NCBI GenBank assembly: GCA_023428425.1
Contig: JAEYYP010000427.1
Location: 1 to 10,453 of the forward strand
Reading direction: 5' to 3'
DNA length: 10,453 nucleotides
From: Pseudomonadota bacterium
GTDB lineage: Bacteria; Pseudomonadota; Alphaproteobacteria; Rhizobiales; Devosiaceae
Program-made: the position numbers and the translations under genes
Notes under the pieces: model-generated
Seen by the model: only the letters and a program-made list of their open reading frames with translations
The model's database searches: none
What the model was told of the DNA's origin: nothing
Shown: positions 1-6,210 of the stretch, piece by piece
Position numbering within the stretch: position 1 is the stretch's first letter
Layout of the letters: each line of letters begins with the position of its first letter

Positions 1-278
1 TCGAACTCCTGGATGATCTCGACCGGCGTGCCGGCCTTCACATAGACCCACGCGACATCGTACCGGGTGCCCGGGCCGACCCGGACATTGATCGGCGTGG
101 AGCGGGTGGTCACGAAGCGCGGCAGCGGCAGACCGCTGGGGTTGGTCGGCGCGGAAAAGGCGGGCGCGACAGGCGCGGCGACGCACAGGACGAGGGTCAG
201 CGCGAGAACCGAAAGCGCTCTGACGGCGCGCTCGTTCTTGCGCCCGGACGGGGCAGCGGAGCTCAGCATTTCGAACAT
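1..278 (-). CDS. SH3-domain exported protein, C-terminal part outside the window
   Basis: The visible 92 residues start at an ATG (276-278) and run off the left edge, so the C-terminus is missing. Residues about 17-43 form a hydrophobic stretch ending in AFSA, which reads as a signal peptide after a positively charged N-terminus. Residues 55-92 start a bacterial SH3 domain: FVTTRS, then NVRVGPGTRYD, the usual first strand and loop of the bSH3 (SH3_3/YgiM-like) family, then AWVYVKAGTPVEII. Such domains bind cell-wall material or partner proteins in the periplasm. No catalytic motif is visible. A second in-frame ATG lies at 267-269, and neither start has a strong ribosome binding site, so the exact start is uncertain. 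The gene diverges from the 2-hydroxyacid dehydrogenase. I recall this pairing as common in Rhizobiales, where the SH3 protein is sometimes mislabelled as an aspartyl-tRNA synthetase. Confidence 0.8.
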   Translation of the reverse strand, partial: MFEMLSSAAPSGRKNERAVRALSVLALTLVLCVAAPVAPAFSAPTNPSGLPLPRFVTTRSTPINVRVGPGTRYDVAWVYVKAGTPVEIIQEF

Positions 279-326
279 GGCTTTGCAGGGGTGCGGTTTT
301 TTCCTATCACTATGGAAAAGACCTTA

Positions 327-353
327 ATGGTCGCTGAAAGGCGCCGGATTTGA
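327..353 (+). other. possible 8-codon leader ORF overlapping the dehydrogenase start
   Basis: An ATG at 327 is followed by seven more sense codons (GTC GCT GAA AGG CGC CGG ATT) and a TGA at 351-353. That TGA shares bases with the TTG start of the next gene (TTGA, 350-353). A purine-rich GGAAAAG lies about 8 bases upstream of the ATG. This layout would allow translational coupling into a weak TTG start. It is short enough to be chance. The rest of the 71-base divergent gap holds an A/T-rich patch (295-330) that could carry promoters, but I see no clear -35/-10 pair. Confidence 0.2.
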
Positions 354-1366
354 CCCTCAGCCGACCCAGGATATTCGTCACCCGGAGGCTGCCGCGACAG
401 ATCGAAGCGCGCATGGCCGATCTGTTCGACGTTACCTTCAAGCCGGTCGACGGTTCACTCAGCGCCGAGGCGCTGCTCGAATGCGCCGAGGGGCAGGATG
501 TGCTCGTCTCCTCGATCAACGACCCGCTCGATGCGGGGCTGATCGCGCGGCTGCCCCGCTCGATCCGGCTGATCGCGCAGTTCGGCAACGGCTACGACAA
601 TATCGACATAGAGGCGGCCTATGCCGCCGGCATCACCGTCACCAACACGCCATCCGTGCTGACCGAGGACACCGCCGACATGGCGATGATGCTGATGCTG
701 GCCTTGCCGCGCCGGCTGGTCGAGGGTGCGGGCGTGCTGCCGCGAACCGGCGAATGGCCGGGATGGTCGCCGACCTGGATGCTCGGCAGGCGACTCAGGG
801 GCAAAGCTCTCGGCATCATCGGCATGGGACGGATCGGCACCGCCGTGGCGACCCGGGCGCGCAGCTTCGGGCTCAACATTCACTATTACTCTCGCGACCG
901 CCGGCCGCCGCAGGTCGAGGAGGCGCTGGGCGCCCGCTACTGGGACGACCTCGACGCGATGATCCCCGAAGTCGACATCGTGTCGCTGCACACGCCGCTC
1001 AATGCCACGACGCGGCACATCCTGAGCGCCCCGAGGCTGCGGGCGATGCGGCAGGATGCCTTCGTGGTCAACGTCTCGCGCCCCGAACTGATCGACGAGA
1101 AGGCGTTGATCGGCGAGATCGAGGCAGAGCACCTGTCGGGGGCCGCGCTCGACGTCTTCGAGAACAAGCCGGCGGTCAACCCTGCCCTGCTGGCGCTGGC
1201 GCGCGCCAACCGCGTGGTGCTCACCGCCCACATGGCCTCGGCGACACTCGAGGCGCGGCTCGAGATGGGCGAGACGGTCATCGTCAACATCCGCGCCTTC
1301 GTCGATGGCGCCCAGCCGCCGCACCGTGTGCTGCCGGAAGGCAAGGGACGGCTGGCGAGGGGTTGA
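350..1366 (+). CDS. D-isomer-specific 2-hydroxyacid dehydrogenase with altered active-site motifs
   Basis: This is a 338-residue cytoplasmic NAD(P)-dependent dehydrogenase of the glyoxylate reductase / phosphoglycerate dehydrogenase superfamily, the usual length. It would interconvert a 2-oxoacid and a D-2-hydroxyacid; the substrate cannot be read from the sequence. FGNGYDNID (78-86) and TNTPSVLTEDTAD (98-110) are typical of the catalytic domain. LGIIGMGRIG (154-163) is the Rossmann GxGxxG loop. The catalytic Arg is R244 (NVSRPELIDE) and the catalytic His is H294 (TAHMASAT). Oddly, the position that normally holds the catalytic Glu, five residues after Asp in DVFxxEP, is Lys (D268...K273). 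The Gly that normally follows the catalytic Arg is Pro (P245). The start is a TTG, chosen because the usual N-terminus (RPRIFVTRRLP) follows at once and no in-frame ATG precedes it. It ends 11 bases from the convergent sigma factor gene, with no room for a terminator. Confidence 0.9.
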   Translation: MTLSRPRIFVTRRLPRQIEARMADLFDVTFKPVDGSLSAEALLECAEGQDVLVSSINDPLDAGLIARLPRSIRLIAQFGNGYDNIDIEAAYAAGITVTNTPSVLTEDTADMAMMLMLALPRRLVEGAGVLPRTGEWPGWSPTWMLGRRLRGKALGIIGMGRIGTAVATRARSFGLNIHYYSRDRRPPQVEEALGARYWDDLDAMIPEVDIVSLHTPLNATTRHILSAPRLRAMRQDAFVVNVSRPELIDEKALIGEIEAEHLSGAALDVFENKPAVNPALLALARANRVVLTAHMASATLEARLEMGETVIVNIRAFVDGAQPPHRVLPEGKGRLARG

Positions 1367-1377
1367 GCAAGCCCCCC

Positions 1378-2595
1378 CTAGCCGGCCAGTCCGCGTATTC
1401 GACCCTCGATGAAGCGCCGCTCGGCCTCCTGCTCGGTCAACTGGAGCGCCGTCTCATAAGCCAGTCGCGCCTCGGGGTCGCGGCCGAGGCGGCGCAGCAG
1501 GTCCGCCCTCGTCGAGTGGGCGTAGCGGAAGCGGACGAGTTCGCCGCGGCCGAGCAGCGCATCGACCAGGGACAGTCCGACCGCCGGCCTATCCCGCATG
1601 GCGATCGCCACGGCACGGTTGAGCTCCACCACCGGCGAGGCCTCGGCCATCAGCAGCAGATCGTAGAGCGCGGCGATCTCGGCCCAGTCGGTATCCTCGG
1701 CGGTGGCCGCCGCACAGTGACAGGCCGCGATCGCCGCCTCGATGGTGTAGGCAGCCACCGGCTGGTGGGCGAACGCCCGGCGGGCGAGCCCGATGCCCTC
1801 GGCGATCTGGGCCTGGTTCCAACGCGAACGGTCCTGGTCGGCCAGCAGCACGATATCGCCATCTGACCCGACGCGGGCGCTTCGTCGCGCGTCCTGCAGC
1901 AGGAGCAGCGCCAATAGGCCCAGCGCGTCGGGTGCGGGCTGCAGGTCGACCAGTTGCCGGCACAGCCGGATCGCTTCGGCGCACAGCTCGGTCCGGATCG
2001 CGGCGGCGCCATGGCTCGCCGAATAGCCCTCGTTGAAGATGAGGTAGATGACGTGCAACACGGCATCGAGCCGATCCGCCTGCTGCTCGGGATCGGGTAC
2101 GGCATACGGCAATGCCAGGTCCCTGATGCGGTTCTTGGCCCGCACGATGCGCTGCGCCATGGCCGGCGTCTTCGACAGGAACGCTGCGGCGATCTCCTCG
2201 GTGGTCAAGCCCGCCACCTCGCGCAGCGTGAGCGCGATGCGGCCGTCGGCCGGGATTTCCGGATGGCAGCAGGTGAAGATCAACCGCAACGTATCGTCGG
2301 CGATGGGCTCTGCATCCTCGGGCATGTGTGCTTCCTCGCCGGTCGCGGCGATCTCGCGGGCGATGTCGGCGAACTTCGCCCGGCGCCGCAGCTTGTCGAT
2401 GGCCTTGAACCGGCCGGCCGACACCAGCCAGGCACGCGGATTGGCGGGCATGCCGGTTTTCGGCCACTGCTCCGAGGCTGCGAGGAAGGCGTCGTGCAAC
2501 GCCTCTTCGGCCCGGTCGAAGTCATGCAGAAGGCGGATCAGTGTCGCCAGGACCCGGCCGGACTCGGCCCGCCAGATCGCATCGAGCTCAATCAC
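1378..2595 (-). CDS. ECF42-type RNA polymerase sigma factor with long C-terminal extension
   Basis: This 405-residue protein directs RNA polymerase to a specific set of promoters. Residues 4-75 form sigma region 2 (IWRAESGRVLATLIRLL, then a DFDRAEEALHDAF helix and NPRAWLVSAGRFKAIDKLRR). Residues about 100-160 are region 4 (LIFTCCHPEI, LTLREVAGLTTEEIAAAFL). Residues 165-405 are an alpha-helical extension of the DUF6596/TPR-like kind. It carries LIFNEGYSAS (185-194), DRSRWN (255-260) and SPVVELNRAVAIAM (320-333), which mark the ECF42 group. This extension more than doubles the size of an ordinary ECF factor and is thought to replace an anti-sigma factor; none is encoded here. The start is GTG (2593-2595), and its GTGA overlaps the stop of the upstream DGPF gene by 4 bases, so the two are probably translationally coupled. 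The regulon is unknown. Confidence 0.93.
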   Translation of the reverse strand: MIELDAIWRAESGRVLATLIRLLHDFDRAEEALHDAFLAASEQWPKTGMPANPRAWLVSAGRFKAIDKLRRRAKFADIAREIAATGEEAHMPEDAEPIADDTLRLIFTCCHPEIPADGRIALTLREVAGLTTEEIAAAFLSKTPAMAQRIVRAKNRIRDLALPYAVPDPEQQADRLDAVLHVIYLIFNEGYSASHGAAAIRTELCAEAIRLCRQLVDLQPAPDALGLLALLLLQDARRSARVGSDGDIVLLADQDRSRWNQAQIAEGIGLARRAFAHQPVAAYTIEAAIAACHCAAATAEDTDWAEIAALYDLLLMAEASPVVELNRAVAIAMRDRPAVGLSLVDALLGRGELVRFRYAHSTRADLLRRLGRDPEARLAYETALQLTEQEAERRFIEGRIRGLAG

Positions 2596-2957
2596 GGACG
2601 ATCCGGGTCAGGAATGGCGTAGATCGGCCGCACCTCGATAGTGCCGTACCGAGCCATCGGAATGCCGGCGGCGAGGCGGATGGCCTCGTTCATGTCGCGG
2701 GCTTCGATGAGGATGAAGCCGCCGAGCTGTTCCTTGGTTTCCGCAAACGGCCCGTCGGTAGTCGACATCCGGCCATCGCGCACCTTGACGATCACGGCGT
2801 TCTCGGGGCCCTGCAGCGCCTCGGCGGCGATGAAGTGCCCGGCTTCCAGAAGCTCCTTGTCGTAATCGAGCGAGTCGCGATCGAGCTGGCGGCCGTCGGC
2901 TTCGGACAAGCCGGTGAAGGTGTCTGGTCCGGTGTGGACGAGGCAGAGATAGCGCAT
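2592..2957 (-). CDS. YCII-related DGPF-domain protein, partner of the ECF42 sigma factor
   Basis: This is a 121-residue soluble protein of the YCII/DGPF family. It opens with MRYLCLVHTGP and carries the family tetrad DGPF at residues 68-71 within TDGPFAETKEQLGGF. The following FILIEARDMNEAIRLAAGIP and the GTIEVRPI end (106-112) complete the ferredoxin-like fold. Genes of this family almost always sit beside ECF42 sigma factors, often as targets of the sigma factor; their biochemical role is not established. The start at 2957 is chosen because GAGG (2966-2969 on the minus strand) lies 8 bases upstream and the family N-terminus follows. A longer reading from 3023 would add 22 residues without family character. 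The stop overlaps the sigma gene start by 4 bases. The 128 bases upstream (2958-3085) should hold the promoter, but I could not pick out a convincing one. Confidence 0.9.
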   Translation of the reverse strand: MRYLCLVHTGPDTFTGLSEADGRQLDRDSLDYDKELLEAGHFIAAEALQGPENAVIVKVRDGRMSTTDGPFAETKEQLGGFILIEARDMNEAIRLAAGIPMARYGTIEVRPIYAIPDPDRP

Positions 2958-3085
2958 CGGGCAATCCTCGGGGTTGGTGATGCCAACTGGTCGAAGCGTG
3001 ACCGACGAATTCGACATCGGCAACGGCCCCCGAGCGAGAACGCTGGTCCCGACGGTGCGGTCTGCCCGGCCCCGTCCCCCGTAGG

Positions 3086-3367
3086 CTACGGCCAGGCCGG
3101 TTTCAGGGGATCGGGAATGACGACCGGCTGGATTGCCTTGAGCTTGCTGTCGACGAAGTCGCGGTCCAGCTTGCCGAGGGCGGTGTTCACCTCGACCTGC
3201 CAGTTCTGCCGCGCCGTATCGGCCGCCAGTTCGTCATTGAGGCAGATGGTCTTCTTCAGCCCATTCCGAACGTAGGCGCTCGCCTGATCGTCTGGGACCG
3301 AGACGCAGTAAGCACTGGCGGAACCAGCGGTGGCGACGAGCAGGAGTGCGGCAACGAGTATTCGCAT
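3086..3367 (-). CDS. small exported protein of unknown function
   Basis: I do not recognise a family for this 93-residue product. Residues 1-19 are a clear signal peptide: MRI, a hydrophobic core LVAALLLVATAG, and the cleavage site SASA before YCVSV. The mature part of about 74 residues has two cysteines (C21 and C42), which could form a disulfide in the periplasm. It has a charged helix-like middle (ELAADTARQNWQVEVNTALG) and a proline-rich end (VVIPDPLKPAWP). No ribosome binding site is obvious before the ATG at 3365-3367. The epimerase gene lies 77 bases upstream on the same strand, so it could be read through from the xyloside locus, but nothing else ties it to sugar use. Exported small proteins of this shape are common in Hyphomicrobiales and mostly unstudied. 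Confidence 0.75.
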   Translation of the reverse strand: MRILVAALLLVATAGSASAYCVSVPDDQASAYVRNGLKKTICLNDELAADTARQNWQVEVNTALGKLDRDFVDSKLKAIQPVVIPDPLKPAWP

Positions 3368-3444
3368 GCGTCAGATGTGGGCCGGACGCCCCGCATCCGC
3401 AAGTCACGATTGCGCGGTCGGCGTCGCGGTGCTGCGCGCGTCCC

Positions 3445-4311
3445 TCACGGTTGGTGGATCTGTCTCCAGCTCCACTGCGGCTCGTAGCCGATCAGCTTGC
3501 GCGCGGTGTCGATCGAGATCAGCGTATCGTGCGGACCGGTGCCGGGGCGGAGCTGGCAGCCGGGGAAAGCCATGGCGAGGAGCTCTTCGTTGGTCTGCGT
3601 CATCAGCGTGTCGGTTGCCGCGATCGTCATCACCGGTGCCCCGGTGAGGTCGGCCGTCAGCGACTTGACGCAGGACTGGGCGACATCGCGGGCATCGACA
3701 TAGGCCCACAGGTCGAAGCGCTTGTTCATCGGGTCGGCCCAGATCCTGGGCAGCCTGTCATAGCCGGTGACGTGGCCCGGGGTGTCGTAGAAGATGTTGG
3801 AGAATCTCAGGCCCACGAAGGTCGTGCCGTAGGCACGCGCCATGTGGCGCGCCAGATCCTCGGTGACGGCCTTTGAGATGCCGTAGGACGAGGTCGGGAT
3901 CGGCGGGTCCTCGTCGATGGTGGGGAGCAGCGTCGGAGGGATGGTGAAGGGAAAACCGAGCACCGTTTCCGACGAGGCCCAGACGACGCGCTTGATGCCA
4001 AGATGCACCGCGGCCTGGAAGACGTTGTAGGCGATCAGCGTGTTGACGTGGAAGCGCGCGGCGCCCGAGAGGTGATCCCAGTCCGGCTCGCCGTTCGCTG
4101 CCAGCTGCACGACCGCATCGTGACCGTGCAGCGCCGCGAAGGTGGCGCCATAGTCGGTCAGGTCGACCTTGATGAAGCCGGGGCGCTCGATGCCGGGCAC
4201 GGCCCGATCGAGGTTGGTGACGGTATGACCCTGCGCCTCGAGCTCGGCGATCACCACCGGCCCGACGCCACGGTCCCACGATCCGGTGCCGCCGGTGACT
4301 GCGATCTTCAT
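3445..4311 (-). CDS. NAD-dependent epimerase/dehydratase (extended SDR family)
   Basis: This 288-residue cytoplasmic protein belongs to the extended short-chain dehydrogenase family (UDP-glucose 4-epimerase-like). The N-terminal Rossmann strand MKIAVTGGTG is followed by the acidic residue D35 (NLDRA), which suggests NAD rather than NADP. The catalytic pair YxxxK is Y143/K147 (SSYGISK), with S113/S114 in VVWASSETVLG as the matching Ser. LRFSNIFYDTPG (168-179) and the end IGYEPQWSW are typical of small epimerase-like proteins in sugar-utilisation clusters. The glycine-rich loop is unusual: four residues (SWDR, 11-14) seem to be inserted between GGTG and the GVGP that would normally complete the loop. 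The start at ATG 4309-4311 has GGAAAG about 9 bases upstream. It is the last gene of the xyloside locus. Its substrate is unknown; a sugar or sugar acid is likely from context. Confidence 0.85.
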   Translation of the reverse strand: MKIAVTGGTGSWDRGVGPVVIAELEAQGHTVTNLDRAVPGIERPGFIKVDLTDYGATFAALHGHDAVVQLAANGEPDWDHLSGAARFHVNTLIAYNVFQAAVHLGIKRVVWASSETVLGFPFTIPPTLLPTIDEDPPIPTSSYGISKAVTEDLARHMARAYGTTFVGLRFSNIFYDTPGHVTGYDRLPRIWADPMNKRFDLWAYVDARDVAQSCVKSLTADLTGAPVMTIAATDTLMTQTNEELLAMAFPGCQLRPGTGPHDTLISIDTARKLIGYEPQWSWRQIHQP

Positions 4312-4357
4312 GTTCTTGCTTTCCGTGCTGCCGCGCCGCCGGGGTTGCTCGCTGAGG

Positions 4358-4430
4358 TGTCATCCCTGAGTAAGCAGGGACCCACGCCAACACCAGCGCG
4401 GATTTCGTGCCTGCTTTCGCAGGGATGACA
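4358..4430. repeat. REP-like palindromic element between xylosidase and epimerase genes
   Basis: The outer ends are perfect inverted repeats (TGTCATCCCTG at 4358-4368 and CAGGGATGACA at 4420-4430). With a few mismatches the repeats extend to about 21 bases. Each arm also folds on itself: TCCCTG/CAGGGA around a 6-base loop on the left (4363-4380), and CCTGC/GCAGG around TTTC on the right (4410-4423). Read through in one frame the left arm gives WVPAYSGMT, the familiar peptide signature of proteobacterial REP palindromes of the TCATCCC-GCGAAAGC-GGGA type. It lies within the 169-base gap between the two genes. Such elements can weaken read-through or stabilise upstream mRNA. No other copy is present in this window. 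Confidence 0.8.
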
Positions 4431-4480
4431 GATTAGTGGAACGGTTGCCGCCAGCATTTCCGGCCGGCCGCACCCGTAGT

Positions 4481-6109
4481 TCAGTACCGATCCGTCGCGT
4501 CCGGCACCGGGCGGTAGATGAAGTCGGTGAATACCGCCTCTTTCGCCGTGCCGTTGAGGTCGGAACAGGCCATGCCGACGAAGGCGCCGGTGAAGCTGCC
4601 GTGCTCGGCGTGGCCGCCGCACTCGTCCGACAGCAGCGAGGCGTCGAGCGTGCCGCCGACCGGCTGCCAGTTGCCGCCGGTGCTGGCTGTTCCCGTGGCG
4701 TAGAAGAACTGCAGCTTCGGCCCGCGGATCTCGATCTTGAGCCGCACCGGCCCATCCTGCGGCAGCGCCACGGGGGCGGCGGGATAGGTCAGCTTGCCGT
4801 CCGGGTGGCTGGCCAGCGAGCTCATGACGAGCAGTTCGCGCTTGCCGTCCGAATGGGCGGTGACGGTGAGGTAGTGGAAGTTGTAGCGGCTGTAGTAGCC
4901 GGTGAGGCCGGCAAACTGCCGCTCGTCGACCGGGCTGAAATCGACCGTCACTTCCGCGTCGTAGGAGAAGTGGGTCTGGCGGCGGGCGACCAGCGCCTGC
5001 TCGAACCATGACCCGATGGCCTCGCGGCCGATCAAAGTCAGCTTGTTGTCACCGACGCGGAAGATGCGCTCGGTCTCCGGCGTGCGGAGCCACTGGAAAT
5101 CCTTGTGCAGGGTATCGAAGCGGTAGCGCTGCTCGGCCCAGTAGCCGGTGTCGTCGCGCTGGCCCGGCACTTCGACCTCGAGCGAGGGGGCCGGGCCGTT
5201 CTTCACCCACAGCCAGTCATCGGCGCCCCAGTAGGCTTCCTGGATGCCGGTTTCGCGGCCGAGCACGCAGCGGCGCTTCTGGGTCGTCGGGCGGCCCATG
5301 AGGTGGACGAGATAGGTCTTGCCGTCGGGCGTATCGACGATGTCGCCATGGCCGGCGCGCTGCACCGGGTTGAGCGGTGTGTCCTTGGCGGTCAGCACAT
5401 GCTTGATCGGATGGGTTTCGTACGGCCCGTCGATGGTGCGCGAGCGGGCGAAGGTGACGGCGTGCTCGTAGCCGGTGCCGCCCTCGGCAGTGAGCAGGTA
5501 ATACCAGGGCCGCCCGTCCTTGCCGTTCCGCTTGTAGAGGTGCGGGCCCTCGACGAGCTTGAGGTCGGTGCCCTGGTAGATGTTCCTGATCGGCCCGACG
5601 AGCTTCTTCTGGGCGTGGTCGTATTCCTGGAGCGCGATGCCGGCGAAGAGCAGCGGCCTTGTGCGGTGGTCCCACAGCATGTTGACGAACCACTTCCTGC
5701 CGTCGTCGTCGTGGAACAGCGAGGGGTCGAAGCCGGAGGAGTTCATATAGACCGGGTCGGACCACGGCCCTTCGATCGAGGGCGCGGTGACGAGGTAGTT
5801 GTGCGCGTCCTTGAACGAGCCGTCCTTGCGCTTCACGTCGGTGTAGATGAGGAAGAACTGCTCGCCGTCATGGCTGAGGCACGGCGCCCAGATACCGCAC
5901 GAATCCGGGTCGCCGCGCATGTCGAGCTGCGACTTCCGCGAGAGCGGGCGAGTGACGAGGGCCCAGTTGGCGAGATCCTTGCTGTGGTGGATCTGCACGC
6001 CCGGGTACCACTCGAAGGTGGAGGTGGCGATGTAGTAGTCGTCGCCGACGCGCAGAATCGAGGGGTCCGGGTTGAAGCCGGGCAGGATCGGGTTGCGGAT
6101 GGTGGGCAT
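4481..6109 (-). CDS. xynB: glycoside hydrolase family 43 beta-xylosidase
   Basis: This 542-residue enzyme removes D-xylose (some relatives also L-arabinose) from xylo-oligosaccharides with inversion of configuration. It matches the usual length and layout of the GH43 beta-xylosidase subfamily that includes Selenomonas SXA: an N-terminal five-bladed propeller (about 1-320) and a C-terminal beta-sandwich (about 330-540, with TGYYSRYNFHYLTV). All three acidic catalytic residues are in place: D15 in FNPDPS as general base, D128 in SGFDPSLF as pKa modulator, and E187 in LVEGPHLYK as general acid. There is no signal peptide, so it acts in the cytoplasm on imported substrate. The ATG at 6107-6109 has a GGGGGAG ribosome binding site. 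A terminator upstream (6166-6193) separates it from the transporter genes, so it probably has its own promoter, near the palindrome at 6134-6155. Confidence 0.95.
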   Translation of the reverse strand: MPTIRNPILPGFNPDPSILRVGDDYYIATSTFEWYPGVQIHHSKDLANWALVTRPLSRKSQLDMRGDPDSCGIWAPCLSHDGEQFFLIYTDVKRKDGSFKDAHNYLVTAPSIEGPWSDPVYMNSSGFDPSLFHDDDGRKWFVNMLWDHRTRPLLFAGIALQEYDHAQKKLVGPIRNIYQGTDLKLVEGPHLYKRNGKDGRPWYYLLTAEGGTGYEHAVTFARSRTIDGPYETHPIKHVLTAKDTPLNPVQRAGHGDIVDTPDGKTYLVHLMGRPTTQKRRCVLGRETGIQEAYWGADDWLWVKNGPAPSLEVEVPGQRDDTGYWAEQRYRFDTLHKDFQWLRTPETERIFRVGDNKLTLIGREAIGSWFEQALVARRQTHFSYDAEVTVDFSPVDERQFAGLTGYYSRYNFHYLTVTAHSDGKRELLVMSSLASHPDGKLTYPAAPVALPQDGPVRLKIEIRGPKLQFFYATGTASTGGNWQPVGGTLDASLLSDECGGHAEHGSFTGAFVGMACSDLNGTAKEAVFTDFIYRPVPDATDRY

Positions 6110-6133
6110 GACGGTTTCTCCCCCTCGTGATGC

Positions 6134-6155
6134 GCTTGAGTAGCGTACCTCAAGC
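6134..6155. promoter_or_regulatory. 22-base palindrome upstream of the xylosidase gene, candidate operator
   Basis: Perfect 7-base arms GCTTGAG (6134-6140) and CTCAAGC (6149-6155) flank an 8-base spacer with CG at the exact centre. It lies 25-46 bases upstream of the xylosidase ATG and downstream of the transporter terminator, where an operator would be placed. The even spacing and central CG resemble LacI-family operators, but no LacI-type gene is in the window. It does not match the FadR-type consensus. A transcript hairpin is the alternative reading. Confidence 0.45.
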
Positions 6156-6165
6156 TAGAAACACA

Positions 6166-6193
6166 AGGGCCGCCACCCGAAGGCGGCGGCCCT
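6166..6193 (-). terminator. rho-independent terminator after the sugar-binding protein gene
   Basis: A 9-base-pair perfect stem (AGGGCCGCC at 6166-6174 with GGCGGCCCT at 6185-6193) encloses a 10-base loop. Read on the minus strand it is followed by TTGTGTTTCT, a T-rich tail. It begins 17 bases past the stop of the binding-protein gene and ends the transporter transcript before the xylosidase gene. Confidence 0.75.
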
Positions 6194-6210
6194 GTTACGG
6201 ACTTTCGTCC

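Noticed and set aside
481..1866. 461-codon open frame on the plus strand across the dehydrogenase and the end of the sigma gene
   Set aside because: Low-complexity Arg/Ala/Gly product in another frame of the dehydrogenase; crosses two real genes; typical GC-rich artefact.
3079..3091. 13-base palindrome CCGTAG-G-CTACGG at the end of the small exported protein gene
   Set aside because: A one-base loop cannot form a stable hairpin, and it overlaps the stop codon; likely chance.
3758..4393. minus-strand open frame starting MLAWVPAYSGMT
   Set aside because: Its N-terminus is a translated REP palindrome and the rest is an alternative frame of the epimerase gene.
5105..6130. 341-codon open frame opposite the xylosidase
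   Set aside because: No recognisable motif; the opposite strand encodes GH43 with all catalytic residues.
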